Of a stretch of 64,000 nucleotides of DNA, positions 43,287-53,504 are shown piece by piece. Under the pieces are notes generated by a model. The model was given only the letters and a program-made list of their open reading frames with translations. It was not told the origin of the DNA and searched no databases. The stretch is from Actinomycetes bacterium. GTDB lineage: Bacteria; Actinomycetota; Actinomycetes; Actinomycetales; Dermatophilaceae. Where the stretch lies: assembly GCA_023420415.1 (NCBI GenBank), contig JAEZWF010000033.1:124001-188000 (forward strand), in the 5' to 3' direction. Each line of letters opens with the position of its first letter. Within the stretch, counting starts at the first letter, position 1. The translations under genes were made by a program, and so were the position numbers.

Positions 43287-44315
43287 TCATTCCTGCGCGC
43301 GGGGCAGGTGGGCCGTGACGCCCACCAGGGCGACCCCGCGCCCGTCCTCCTCGTATGCCGTGGCCGCCAGCATCGGGGCCACCTCACCGGTGATCGTGGC
43401 CGGCGTCGGGGCCGGGCCGGGCAGGTCGAGCGGCCGGTGGACCAGCAGCTCGACGCCGTCGTCGTACCGCAGCACCAAGTCGACCCGGGTGGGGACGCGC
43501 GGGTCGTCGGCCAGGACGCCGCAGGCGCGGTCGATGCAGTCGGCGAGCACGGCCTCGACCCGGCTGCGGGAGCGGCTGGGTGGGGAGATGGTGCGGGTGC
43601 GGTTGACCGACAGCCGTGGCTTGGGCAGCACGACGGTGCTGCTCTCCTGTCCGTGGGCGATGTCGTGCAGGAGCCGGCCCATGGTGCGGCCGAGGATGTC
43701 CTCGAGCCCCTCCCGCGACACCGACCGGACGGCGGTCAGGTCGCGCAGCCCGGCCTCGCGCAGCCGTGCCTGCGTGCGTGGGCCGACGCCCCAGATCTCC
43801 TCCAGCCGCAACGCATCCCGCACGCCGCGCTCGTCGGCGGGGGCGATGACGTGCAGCCCGTCGGGCTTGGCGCGGCGGCTGGCGAGCTTGGCCATCAGCT
43901 TGGTGCGCCCCACGCCGACGCTGACCGGCAGCCCGACCTCGGTGCGGCACCGTGCGCGCAGCCTCGCCGCCACCCCAGCGGCGGTCGCCGCGTCCCAGGC
44001 GACGGCTGACACGTCGAGGAACGCCTCCTCCATCGACCCGGGCTCGACGAGCGGAGTCAGCTCGCGGAACAACCCGAACAGCGCGTCGCTCGCGGCCTCG
44101 TGCACCCCGTCGCGCAACCCGACCACGCGCACGTCCGGCCAGCGGGCGCGGACCCGGCCGACCGGCATACCGGCGTGGATGCCGAGCGCCCGCGCGGGGT
44201 AGGACGCGCACGCGACCACCGGATCACCCACGACGAACGCGCGCCCGCGCAGGCTCGGGTCGTCACGCGCCTCGACGGAGGCGAAGAAGGCATCGGCGTC
44301 GGCATGCAGCAACAC
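43287..44315 (-). CDS. dinB: Y-family DNA polymerase IV-like protein
   Basis: 342 residues from GTG 44315; the open frame extends 1 kb upstream but that part is antisense to another gene. The first catalytic motif HADADAFFASVEARD is right at the N-terminus, and YPARALGIHAGMPV, RRAKPDG, and the helix-hairpin-helix EEIWGVGPRTQARLREAG follow. The second catalytic motif reads SMEEAFLD, with Glu instead of Asp in the canonical S-x-DE pair. It is a translesion polymerase by family. No RBS is obvious and the beta-clamp motif at the C-terminus is not clear. Confidence 0.88.
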   Translation of the reverse strand: MLLHADADAFFASVEARDDPSLRGRAFVVGDPVVACASYPARALGIHAGMPVGRVRARWPDVRVVGLRDGVHEAASDALFGLFRELTPLVEPGSMEEAFLDVSAVAWDAATAAGVAARLRARCRTEVGLPVSVGVGRTKLMAKLASRRAKPDGLHVIAPADERGVRDALRLEEIWGVGPRTQARLREAGLRDLTAVRSVSREGLEDILGRTMGRLLHDIAHGQESSTVVLPKPRLSVNRTRTISPPSRSRSRVEAVLADCIDRACGVLADDPRVPTRVDLVLRYDDGVELLVHRPLDLPGPAPTPATITGEVAPMLAATAYEEDGRGVALVGVTAHLPRAQE

Positions 44316-44444
44316 CCGTGCAGCACACCACCGAGGTCTGACAGCCCGGTGGGGTGAGCGCACCGGGGACTCCTCCCCATCGACGGACCGGGCGGCGCTG
44401 CCTACTTTCGGTGCAGGACAACGGTTCCTTGAAGGGGGACGACC

Positions 44445-45497
44445 ATGACCATCACGAAGCGCACCAGGGCAGTCGGTCTCGGCCTGGCGCTCGCCACCAC
44501 GGCCGCGGGGCTGTCGGTCGGGGCGGGCGGCTCGCAGGCGGCGGCCAAGCACCCGTCGAGCGTGCGGGCGACCGGGCTCTACTTCGCCGACCCGGGGTTC
44601 TCGATCCTCACCGACGGCAAGGGCAACCGCAGCTTCCACCTCTACGCGACGGGCACCGGGTTCCGGGCCGCCACGTCGAGCAGCGGTAAGGCGGGCACGT
44701 TCGCCAAGAACGGGCCGGCGATGCCGAAGGCCCCCGGCTGGGTCGTCAGGACCGGCGACCGGGGCCTGTGGGCGCCGAGCGTCTTCCAGGTGAACCGCAA
44801 GGGACAGAGCCCGCTCTACGTCATGTACTTCGTCGGCCGCGACGGCCGCCGCGGCAGCCCGACCAAGGGCAAGAACTGCATCGGCGTCGCCACCTCGACC
44901 AAGCGGGTCAACGACTTCGTGCCGACCAGCCAGAGTGCGCCCTTCCTGTGCCCGCGCAAGGGCATGAACGAGGCCATCGACCCGTCGATGTTCCAGGACC
45001 GGGACGGCAAGCGGTACATGATCTACAAGGTCGGCAACTACGACACGCGACGCTTCGAGATCCGCGCCAACCCGATGAACGCCACCGGCACGCGTGACGC
45101 GGGGGCGTCGTTCCTGCTGACCGACGCGGCGCACCACGACTTCCGCGGCAGCTCGCGCGCGGTGATCGAGGCGCCCCAGGTGATCCGTCGCGGAAACACG
45201 CTGTGGCTGTTCACCTCCCGCGGCGGCTACCGCGACTGCGAGTACTCGACCTTCGCCTACCGGTCGACCAGCATCCGCAGCGGCAAGTGGAACTACGCCT
45301 CCGCGCTGCTCACCCCCAGCAACTCGGGGTTCTGTGGTCCCGGTGGAGCCGAGGTGGTCAACGACCGTGGCACCTTCCGGATCGCGTTCCACGTGTGGAA
45401 GGGCGGGGTGCCCGCGTCACGGTCCACGAACGCGGTGCGCACCACCTGGATCGGCACGCTCGGCTGGAACGCCAAGGGCAACCCCTACGTCCGGTGA
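44445..45497 (+). CDS. Secreted GH43-like five-bladed propeller protein
   Basis: 350 residues with a signal peptide (RTRAVGLGLALATTAAGLSVGAGGSQA). The repeated blade pattern LYFADPGFSILTDGKG, LWAPSVFQVNRKGQSPLYVMYFVG, AIDPSMFQDRDGKRYMIYK and VIEAPQVIRRGNTLWLFTS is that of GH43 arabinanase/xylosidase-like enzymes, with acidic residues at DP and EAP positions as expected. It probably acts on arabinose- or xylose-containing polysaccharide outside the cell. GAAGGGGGACGACC precedes the ATG. It stands alone, divergent from dinB. Confidence 0.78.
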   Translation: MTITKRTRAVGLGLALATTAAGLSVGAGGSQAAAKHPSSVRATGLYFADPGFSILTDGKGNRSFHLYATGTGFRAATSSSGKAGTFAKNGPAMPKAPGWVVRTGDRGLWAPSVFQVNRKGQSPLYVMYFVGRDGRRGSPTKGKNCIGVATSTKRVNDFVPTSQSAPFLCPRKGMNEAIDPSMFQDRDGKRYMIYKVGNYDTRRFEIRANPMNATGTRDAGASFLLTDAAHHDFRGSSRAVIEAPQVIRRGNTLWLFTSRGGYRDCEYSTFAYRSTSIRSGKWNYASALLTPSNSGFCGPGGAEVVNDRGTFRIAFHVWKGGVPASRSTNAVRTTWIGTLGWNAKGNPYVR

Positions 45498-45521
45498 CCA
45501 CGCCTCGCCTACCCTGAAGGC

Positions 45522-45794
45522 ATGTGCCGGAACATCCGTCAGCTCCACAACTTCGCCCCGCCCGCCACCTCCGAGGAGGTGCGGGCGGCCGCGTTGCAGT
45601 ACGTGCGCAAGGTGAGCGGTTCGACCAAGCCGAGCCAGGCCAACCAGGAGGCGTTCGACGAGGCGGTCGCCGCCGTCGCGCACGCCACGCAGCACCTGCT
45701 CGACCACCTCACCACGAGCGCCCCGCCGAAGGACCGGGAGGTCGAGGCCGCCAAGGCCCGCGCCCGCGCCCAGGCGAGGTATGCCGCGAGCTGA
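45522..45794 (+). CDS. DUF2277 family protein
   Basis: 90 residues. The N-terminus MCRNIRQLHNFAPPATSEEV is the DUF2277 signature, followed by a helical body and Lys/Arg/Ala-rich tail. The family is widespread and uncharacterised. It begins 24 bp after the GH43-like gene. Its stop codon lies in the loop of an inverted repeat made of the dispersed motif (45779-45809). Confidence 0.92.
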   Translation: MCRNIRQLHNFAPPATSEEVRAAALQYVRKVSGSTKPSQANQEAFDEAVAAVAHATQHLLDHLTTSAPPKDREVEAAKARARAQARYAAS

Positions 45795-45809
45795 CCTCGC
45801 GGCATACCC
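45779..45809. terminator. Inverted pair of the GGTATGCCG motif at the DUF2277 stop
   Basis: Perfect 13-bp arms GGTATGCCGCGAG and CTCGCGGCATACC enclose a 5-nt loop that contains the TGA stop. The two arms are head-to-head copies of the motif that is scattered through the window. A second hairpin (GGTCACC-GGT-GGTGACC, 45830-45846) follows for the convergent catalase gene. Confidence 0.7.
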
Positions 45810-45859
45810 CGCCTTGCCCACGTGGCCGGGTCACCGGTGGTGACCGCAGTGGGGTGCCG

Positions 45860-48073
<2,214 letters not shown>

Positions 48074-48136
48074 GGATGTCCTCCCGGTCGCGTTGTTCGT
48101 GGGACTTGCGCGGGTGCCATACCCACACATCGGCGA

Positions 48137-48167
48137 GGTATGCCGCGTGGTGACCACGCGGCATACC
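48137..48167. repeat. Perfect 31-bp palindrome of the GGTATGCCGCGTGG motif
   Basis: 15-bp arms meet at a single central base: GGTATGCCGCGTGGT-G-ACCACGCGGCATACC. It lies 64 bp upstream of the catalase start in the catalase-dnaB divergent gap. As a head-to-head pair of the dispersed motif it may act as a protein-binding site or hairpin. Here it is not at a gene end, unlike the pairs at 15836 and 45779. Confidence 0.8.
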
Positions 48168-48297
48168 CGCGTCTCCTCGTGGTCACCTCGCGGACATCTG
48201 CGAGCCCGGTGAAGACACGCCCGGAAGTTTCTGCGGTCCACACCCGGTGGACCGCGTCGGCGCAGGTCAGGGCGGGTTTGGCGCAGGGGCGGCCACG

Positions 48298-48373
48298 AAA
48301 TCCACAGAGTTATCCCCGGGCTGTGCACAAGGGGTTCGGGCGTTGCGCACAGGTTGTCCCCAGCTCGTCCACA
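48298..48373. promoter_or_regulatory. Cluster of DnaA-box-like 9-mers upstream of dnaB
   Basis: Six 9-mers related to TTATCCACA/TTGTCCACA lie in 76 bp: AAATCCACA (48298), TTATCCCCG (48310), TTGTGCACA on the minus strand (48322-48330), TTGCGCACA (48343), TTGTCCCCA (48354) and TCGTCCACA (48365). No gene is present in 48074-48542 otherwise. The cluster is 170 bp before the dnaB start and could couple dnaB expression to DnaA or titrate DnaA. It is not near dnaA-dnaN, so oriC itself is not indicated. Confidence 0.6.
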
Positions 48374-48542
48374 CCGTCGGTTTGAGGGGTGCCGGGGGCC
48401 GGTCCTAGCGTGGGCCGACCACGTGGGACGGGCCACGATCCGCCGGGGCGCCAGGGTTCGTCGCAGGCGTGTCGGTGGGGTGTTGTTCACTGGGAACTAC
48501 ACGGATGCAGTTTGTGCGGATCGAGCAGGGAGTCAAGGGCCG

Positions 48543-50315
48543 GTGTCACTCGCGGAGCTGAGCACGAGCGCTTTCGGCTCGGCCGGTGACGGGCCTCCGG
48601 GTGACGAGCGCGTCCCGCCCCAGGACGTCCACGCCGAGCAGTCGGTCATCGGCGGCATGTTGCTGTCCAAGGACGCGATCGCCGACGTCGTCGAGGGGCT
48701 CAAGGGCGCCGACTTCTACCGGCCGGCGCATGAGCTGATCTATGACGCGATCCTCGACCTCTACTCCCGCGGCGAGCCGGCCGACGCGATCACCGTCGCC
48801 GACGAGCTCGCCAAGCGCGGCGACCTGCAGCGGGTCGGTGGGCAGGCCTACCTGCACCAGCTGATCCAGGCGGTGCCGACCGCGGCCAACGCCGGCTACT
48901 ACGCCGAGATCGTGCGCGAGCGCGGGGTGCTGCGGCGGCTGGTCGAGGCGGGCACGCGGATCGTGCAGCTCGGCTACCAGCAGGGCAACGGCGACGTCGA
49001 GGACATCGTCAACGCCGCCCAGGCCGAGGTGTATGCCGTGGCCGACAAGCGCGGCGGCGAGGACTACGTCGTGCTCGGCGACGTGCTCGAGGAGACGCTC
49101 AACGAGATCGAGGTCGCGGCCGGGCGTGACCCGGGCGAGATGCTGGGGGTGCCGACCGGGTTCATCGAGCTCGACGAGCTCACCCACGGCCTGCACCCCG
49201 GTCAGATGATCGTCCTCGCGGCCAGGCCCGCCGTCGGCAAGGCGCTCGCGCTCGACACCCCGCTGCCGACACCGACTGGGTGGACGACGATGGGCGAGGT
49301 GGCCGTCGGCGACCTGCTGCTCGACGCGTCCGGTCGGCCGACGATGGTCACGGCCGCGACGGACGTGATGGAGGGGCGGCCGTGCTTCGAGGTCGAGTTC
49401 TCCGACGGCTCGGTGATCGTCGCCGACGCCGAGCACCAGTGGGCGGTCCTCGGTGGCGCGGTGGTCACGACCGCCGACCTGGTGGCGTCCGGGGAGCGGC
49501 CCAAGGTGGCGCACGACGACCGGTCGTTCCATCACATCCGGCCCGTCGCATCGGTGCCGGTGCGGTGCGTTCAGGTCGACAACGACGAGCACCTCTACCT
49601 CGCCGGTGAGGGCCGCGTGCCGACCCACAACTCGACCATGGGGCTCGACATCGCGCGGGCGGCCGCGATCAAGCACAAGCAGGCGACCGCGATCTTCTCG
49701 CTCGAGATGAGCCGCTCCGAGATCACCATGCGCTGCCTGTCCGCCGAAGCGCAGATCCAGCTGCAGGACCTGCGCAAGGGCACGATCGGTGACCAGGGTT
49801 GGCAGAAGCTGGCGCGCATCATGGGCCAGATCTCGGACTCGCCTCTGTTCATTGACGATTCGCCGAACATGTCGCTGATGGAGATCCGCGCCAAGTGCCG
49901 CCGGCTCAAGCAGCAGCACAACCTCAAGCTCGTCGTCATCGACTACCTCCAGCTCATGTCCTCCGGCAAGAAGGTCGAGTCGCGCCAGCAGGAGGTGTCG
50001 GAGTTCTCGCGTGCGCTCAAGCTGCTAGCCAAGGAGCTCGAGGTGCCGGTCATCGCGATCAGCCAGCTGAACCGTGGCCCCGAGCAGCGCACTGACAAGC
50101 GCCCCCAGATGTCCGATCTTCGCGAGAGCGGGTCGATCGAACAAGATGCGGATATGGTCATCCTCCTTCACCGCGACAAGTCACCTGAGAGTGGTCGCGA
50201 GGGTGAGGCTGACGTGATCGTGGCCAAGCACCGTAACGGTCCGACCAAGGACTTGGTGCTCGCCTTCCAGGGCCACTACAGCCGGTTCGCCAACATGGCC
50301 CGCGACGGCTTCTGA
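48543..50315 (+). CDS. dnaB: Replicative DNA helicase DnaB with an in-frame intein
   Basis: 590 residues from GTG 48543 (in-frame upstream codons lack a start with RBS); about 460 residues remain after removing the intein. DnaB is the hexameric fork helicase. The N-terminal domain (PPQDVHAEQSVIGGMLLSKDAI) and RecA-like C-terminal domain (VIDYLQLMSS Walker B; SQLNRGPEQR; DLRESGSIEQDAD) are standard. The P-loop reads ARPAVGK then, after the intein, STMGLD, so the helicase is inactive until protein splicing restores GKST. No other helicase copy is visible in the window. Confidence 0.97.
   Translation: MSLAELSTSAFGSAGDGPPGDERVPPQDVHAEQSVIGGMLLSKDAIADVVEGLKGADFYRPAHELIYDAILDLYSRGEPADAITVADELAKRGDLQRVGGQAYLHQLIQAVPTAANAGYYAEIVRERGVLRRLVEAGTRIVQLGYQQGNGDVEDIVNAAQAEVYAVADKRGGEDYVVLGDVLEETLNEIEVAAGRDPGEMLGVPTGFIELDELTHGLHPGQMIVLAARPAVGKALALDTPLPTPTGWTTMGEVAVGDLLLDASGRPTMVTAATDVMEGRPCFEVEFSDGSVIVADAEHQWAVLGGAVVTTADLVASGERPKVAHDDRSFHHIRPVASVPVRCVQVDNDEHLYLAGEGRVPTHNSTMGLDIARAAAIKHKQATAIFSLEMSRSEITMRCLSAEAQIQLQDLRKGTIGDQGWQKLARIMGQISDSPLFIDDSPNMSLMEIRAKCRRLKQQHNLKLVVIDYLQLMSSGKKVESRQQEVSEFSRALKLLAKELEVPVIAISQLNRGPEQRTDKRPQMSDLRESGSIEQDADMVILLHRDKSPESGREGEADVIVAKHRNGPTKDLVLAFQGHYSRFANMARDGF
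49242..49631 (+). other. Class-3-type mini-intein (130 residues) in the DnaB P-loop
   Basis: The insert runs from Ala234 to Asn363 of the precursor, between Lys of the Walker A motif and Ser (+1). Block A is ALALDTPLPTPTGW with Ala instead of Cys/Ser at position 1. Block B has AEHQW with Trp at intein residue 67. Block F has Cys at 109 (VRCVQVDND). Block G is VPTHN with Thr at 128 and terminal Asn. The Trp/Cys/Thr set is the hallmark of class 3 inteins, where an internal Cys starts splicing. There is no room for a homing endonuclease. Confidence 0.92.
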
Positions 50316-50338
50316 TGGAGAAGCTTGTCGTGTGCTGT

Positions 50339-51061
50339 TCAGAATGCTGCGAGACGGTCCTCGCGGTCCGGCGCTGGACCCCCCGCGGGTGGACTGACAA
50401 CGTAGCCGAGTTCCTCGAGCACGCGCACCGCCTCGCTCGGGCAGTCGCGAACGGCAGCACCCGTCTGGTGGCGGCGCCATTGAACGCGGTTGGCACGTAG
50501 GACTTCAGGCCAGTTCGGGCCTGACTTGGCTCCGAACTCCTCTTGAATCATCTGAAGCACGTCCTCGAGGGTGGGCCGGAACCGGTGTCCGCCTGTGGGG
50601 AAGTGAATCCGTGACATTCGCGCCGCCTCGAGTTCCGCGTCTGGAGCCGGTTTACGCCGAGCAGCGCCCGAGACCCCGGCCAAGGTCATGACCCGTGTGA
50701 ACTGATCCCGATGAGCGTGGACATGCAGGTGCCCGGCAGGCAGGCCTCCGCCCTGGTCGTACACATACTCGTACCTAAAGAGTGGGTCCCCTTTCGGGCG
50801 ACTGCCGGCATAGACCGCGACCTTGGAACTCAACACCTTTAGGTACAGACCGGCACCGTCGAGCTCACAGCGGTAGTTCACCTCGAGCGCCAGAGTCCCC
50901 ACGTCGCCAACCGGGATCACAATGCCGTCGGTGTCGTCCGACACCACAAAGCGTGAACCACTGCTCGTGGCCTTGAACGGCACGGTGTCACCGATGAAGG
51001 CCGACACAGCATCGGATATTCGGCGCGCGAACGCGTCGGACTCATCCTCAAGCGTGCTCAC
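50339..51061 (-). CDS. Unknown protein of a two-gene cassette
   Basis: 240 residues from GTG 51061, which overlaps the stop of the 61-residue gene by 4 bp (GTGA). No family recognised. Visible features are a beta-rich middle (LALEVNYRCELDGAGLYLKVLSSKVAVY), a histidine-rich segment HLHVHAHRD near residue 110, HFPTGGHRFRPTLEDVLQMIQEEFG, then a basic C-terminal part (RANRVQWRRHQTGAAVRDCPSE). The His cluster and coupled small partner suggest a nuclease-type toxin with its antitoxin or regulator, but this is only inference. Codon and base use are less GC-biased than in the neighbours. Confidence 0.7.
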   Translation of the reverse strand: MSTLEDESDAFARRISDAVSAFIGDTVPFKATSSGSRFVVSDDTDGIVIPVGDVGTLALEVNYRCELDGAGLYLKVLSSKVAVYAGSRPKGDPLFRYEYVYDQGGGLPAGHLHVHAHRDQFTRVMTLAGVSGAARRKPAPDAELEAARMSRIHFPTGGHRFRPTLEDVLQMIQEEFGAKSGPNWPEVLRANRVQWRRHQTGAAVRDCPSEAVRVLEELGYVVSPPAGGPAPDREDRLAAF

Positions 51062-51243
51062 GCGGTCTGGAGCCACCTGAGGTCTCGAATACGTCGAAGC
51101 ACCTGGTACAGGTCTGCGTCGAGGGCGTCCGCAGCAGCGAGGTGCTCGGCAATTTCCACGGTCATACCGAGTTCCGTCTCGAGTCGGCGGAGCTCATCAG
51201 TGAGCTCGGACGGCGTCATGGACACAGTGGTGGAAGATCCCAT
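51058..51243 (-). CDS. Small helical protein, first gene of the two-gene cassette
   Basis: 61 residues. After SSTTVSMTPSEL the sequence is entirely helical with heptad-like Leu spacing (ELTDELRRLETELGMTVEIAEHL, LYQVLRRIRDLRWLQ). The ATG has GGAGGTG 5 bp upstream, a near-perfect ribosome site. It is translationally coupled to the next gene. No DNA-binding motif is obvious. Size and order fit an antitoxin or small regulator; unproven. Confidence 0.7.
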   Translation of the reverse strand: MGSSTTVSMTPSELTDELRRLETELGMTVEIAEHLAAADALDADLYQVLRRIRDLRWLQTA

Positions 51244-51262
51244 GTGCGCACCTCCAGATCGT

Positions 51263-51305
51263 GGTTGTCAACTATGACAGACGGTAGTCGTTGGTACTGA
51301 CAACC
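51263..51305. promoter_or_regulatory. Inverted repeat upstream of the two-gene cassette
   Basis: GGTTGTCA (51263-51270) and TGACAACC (51298-51305) are exact 8-bp inverse copies 27 bp apart, with further TGACA-type half sites between them (CTATGACAG). They lie 20 bp before the small gene start, in a locally AT-rich stretch, and look like a multi-site operator overlapping its promoter. Autoregulation would fit a toxin-antitoxin or similar module. Confidence 0.5.
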
Positions 51306-51443
51306 GGTCCCGGCCCAGCCATCGCATCTCTCCGCAGCTGGGAGGTCGCGAACGCCGCGCGCTCGTGACTCGACCCACCAATCTGAAGTGCAGCTCAACG
51401 AGGCCTCGGCGTCTTCGGCGAGTTGTCACGCGGGTCGGTGATC

Positions 51444-52334
51444 ATGGACTACATGGATGTCGTCGTGGACGTGCCGACCAACCTGGGCCTCAAGCCGCCT
51501 GTTGCCGGCAGCGTGCCGGGTGCAGACAAGGCCCCGGCGGCCCTTCGCGCCGTGGGTTTGCACGAGCATCTGCTCACGACCGGCTGGCGCGAGGGTGGGG
51601 TCGTCCTGGCAGGGCGTTACGTCCCCGAGCATCAATCCGGCACCGTCCGCAATCAGACAGCGATCATCGACCACGCGACCCGGCTCGCCGAGCGCCTGGG
51701 CCATGCGATGACGGGGGGTGACCGGCCACTCGTGCTGGGCGGAGACTGCTCGACGCTGCTGGGTGTCGCGCTCAACCTGCGGCGTCGGGGCCGCTACGGG
51801 CTGATCCACATCGACGGACACACGGACTTCCTCCACCCGGGCAACTCGACCAACGTTGCGAACCTCGCCGGCGAGGACCTGGCGGCCGCGTGCGGCCTGC
51901 ACTATCCGCAGCTCAGCAACATCGACGGCTTGGCGCCCTACGTCGACCCGAGGGATGCCATTCACATCGGGTGCCGGCTGGAGGACGAGCATCTCGACGA
52001 ATGCCGCAGCCGCCTTCGAGCCGTGGTGACTGCCAGCGAGTGGAACCACAGCGCCGATGCCGTCAAGTCGGCAGTGCAGAGCCTGACCGCGGATGGCGAC
52101 CTCGACGGCTACTGGGTCCACGTCGATGTCGATGTCCTTGACCCCAGCTTCCTTCCCGCTGTCGACAGTCCAGACCCCGGCGGCGTATCCCCTCAGGTGC
52201 TGAGTGCTCTGCTGCGCCAACTGTGGCCCGGAGCCGCCGGAATGACCGTGGGGATCCTCGACCCTGACCTCGACCGCGACACTCGATATGCGCAGCTCGT
52301 GGCTCACATCGTCATCGAGGCCGTTGCCAGCTGA
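51444..52334 (+). CDS. Arginase/agmatinase (ureohydrolase) family protein
   Basis: 296 residues from ATG 51444 (GTG 51438 and ATG 51453 also possible; RBS weak). The manganese motifs are LGGDCSTLLG, IHIDGHTDF and HVDVDVLDPSFLPAV, corresponding to GGDHS, DAHxD and SxDxDxxDP. The first ligand His is Cys here, as in a subset of family members. It would hydrolyse a guanidino compound to urea; arginine, agmatine and formiminoglutamate are candidates and cannot be separated. Neighbours give no pathway clue. Confidence 0.88.
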   Translation: MDYMDVVVDVPTNLGLKPPVAGSVPGADKAPAALRAVGLHEHLLTTGWREGGVVLAGRYVPEHQSGTVRNQTAIIDHATRLAERLGHAMTGGDRPLVLGGDCSTLLGVALNLRRRGRYGLIHIDGHTDFLHPGNSTNVANLAGEDLAAACGLHYPQLSNIDGLAPYVDPRDAIHIGCRLEDEHLDECRSRLRAVVTASEWNHSADAVKSAVQSLTADGDLDGYWVHVDVDVLDPSFLPAVDSPDPGGVSPQVLSALLRQLWPGAAGMTVGILDPDLDRDTRYAQLVAHIVIEAVAS

Positions 52335-52523
52335 GGCTGCTGACCAACGGAGAAGTCGAACGCGCTTTGAAGCCGGTGCCTGGATATCCCGTGGAGTCTG
52401 AGCCAGCCGGCGTGGTTGTGTCCTGATCAGTGTCGGCTCAATCTGGCCGGCACAGGGACGAGTCACGGACGACTGGCGGGCACTGTCTTGCCAGGCGTTG
52501 TGGAGGCGGCGGAGGTGATCGCG

Positions 52524-53336
52524 GTGGCAGGGTACGGCGCGCTGTCCGACGTGTACGAGTGGCTGATCGGGGACGACAAGCTGACCCCGGCTCAGGCAGC
52601 CGCCGCCTACTACAGCGATGTCGTGGACCCCCTGCCGCCCAAGGCGCGCGTCCTCGACAGCGCGTGCGGAACCGGCCAGCTCGCCGTCGGTCTCGCGAGC
52701 CTCGGCCTCGACGTGGTCGCCGCGGATGCCAGCGAGGGCATGGTCCGGCGAACCGACGAGCTCGCGAACACACACGGAGTGGACCTGCCTACGCTCCACG
52801 CGGCCTGGGCCGAGCTGCCCGACCACCTGGAGGACTCCACGTTCGACCTGGTGTTCTGTGTCGGCAACTCGCTCGGGCACGCAGAGGGCGAGTCCGGGCG
52901 ACTGGCCGCGCTGGACGCGATGGCGCGGCTGCTGAAACCGGACGGACGGCTCGTGCTCACCTCGCGCAACTGGGAGCGCGTGCGCTCCGCCGGGTCGCGG
53001 GTGGACGTCTGCGACCGGCTCGTCCGGCGCAACGGTCGCGACGCGGTCGTCAGCTACTACTGGCAGATCGCGCAGCGCTGGGAGGAGGAGCACTTCCTCG
53101 AGATCGTGGTTGCCCCGCTCGGAGAGGACGGGGCGGTGCGTGCCGCCTCCGAGCGCTTGTCCATCTGGCCCTACCGCTACGACGACCTCGTGGCGCAGCT
53201 GCGCACTGTCGGGCTCAGCGTGTGGTCTACGACCTTCGCTCCTGAGAGCGATGGATACACGGTGGTCGCATGCCCCGATGACCCGCAGGAAACGCCAACC
53301 ATCCTCGGCGCACCCGAGCGCCCGGTTACCACTTGA
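52524..53336 (+). CDS. SAM-dependent class I methyltransferase
   Basis: 270 residues from GTG 52524, chosen because an exact anti-16S site GGAGGTGATC ends 3 bp upstream; longer upstream frames are rejected. The SAM-binding motif is VLDSACGTGQLAVGLASLG near residue 43, motif II is VVAADASEGMV, and FDLVFCVGNSLGH follows. The N-terminal YGALSDVYEWLIGDDKLTP resembles small-molecule methyltransferases. Substrate unknown. Confidence 0.88.
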   Translation: MAGYGALSDVYEWLIGDDKLTPAQAAAAYYSDVVDPLPPKARVLDSACGTGQLAVGLASLGLDVVAADASEGMVRRTDELANTHGVDLPTLHAAWAELPDHLEDSTFDLVFCVGNSLGHAEGESGRLAALDAMARLLKPDGRLVLTSRNWERVRSAGSRVDVCDRLVRRNGRDAVVSYYWQIAQRWEEEHFLEIVVAPLGEDGAVRAASERLSIWPYRYDDLVAQLRTVGLSVWSTTFAPESDGYTVVACPDDPQETPTILGAPERPVTT

Positions 53337-53504
53337 CCCACAACTGGTAACTGGCGACGCAACCATGCGGGCGCCGGCTCAGGGCCCGGTGAGACGAGTG
53401 TCGCGATTGCCTCGAAGGGTGTCGTAGGCGGCACTCGTCTCCCCGCCGCCAAGTTCGTAGCGTCGATGACGCATACGAACGGCATACGAGGAAAGGAACC
53501 CGCC

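Noticed and set aside
43287..45392. 701-residue minus-strand frame suggesting a DinB fusion
   Set aside because: The upstream part is antisense to the GH43-like gene; DinB starts at GTG 44315 where its first catalytic motif begins.
48298..48373. Chromosomal origin of replication
   Set aside because: DnaA-box-like sites are present, but dnaA, dnaN and rpmH are not nearby and no AT-rich unwinding element is seen.
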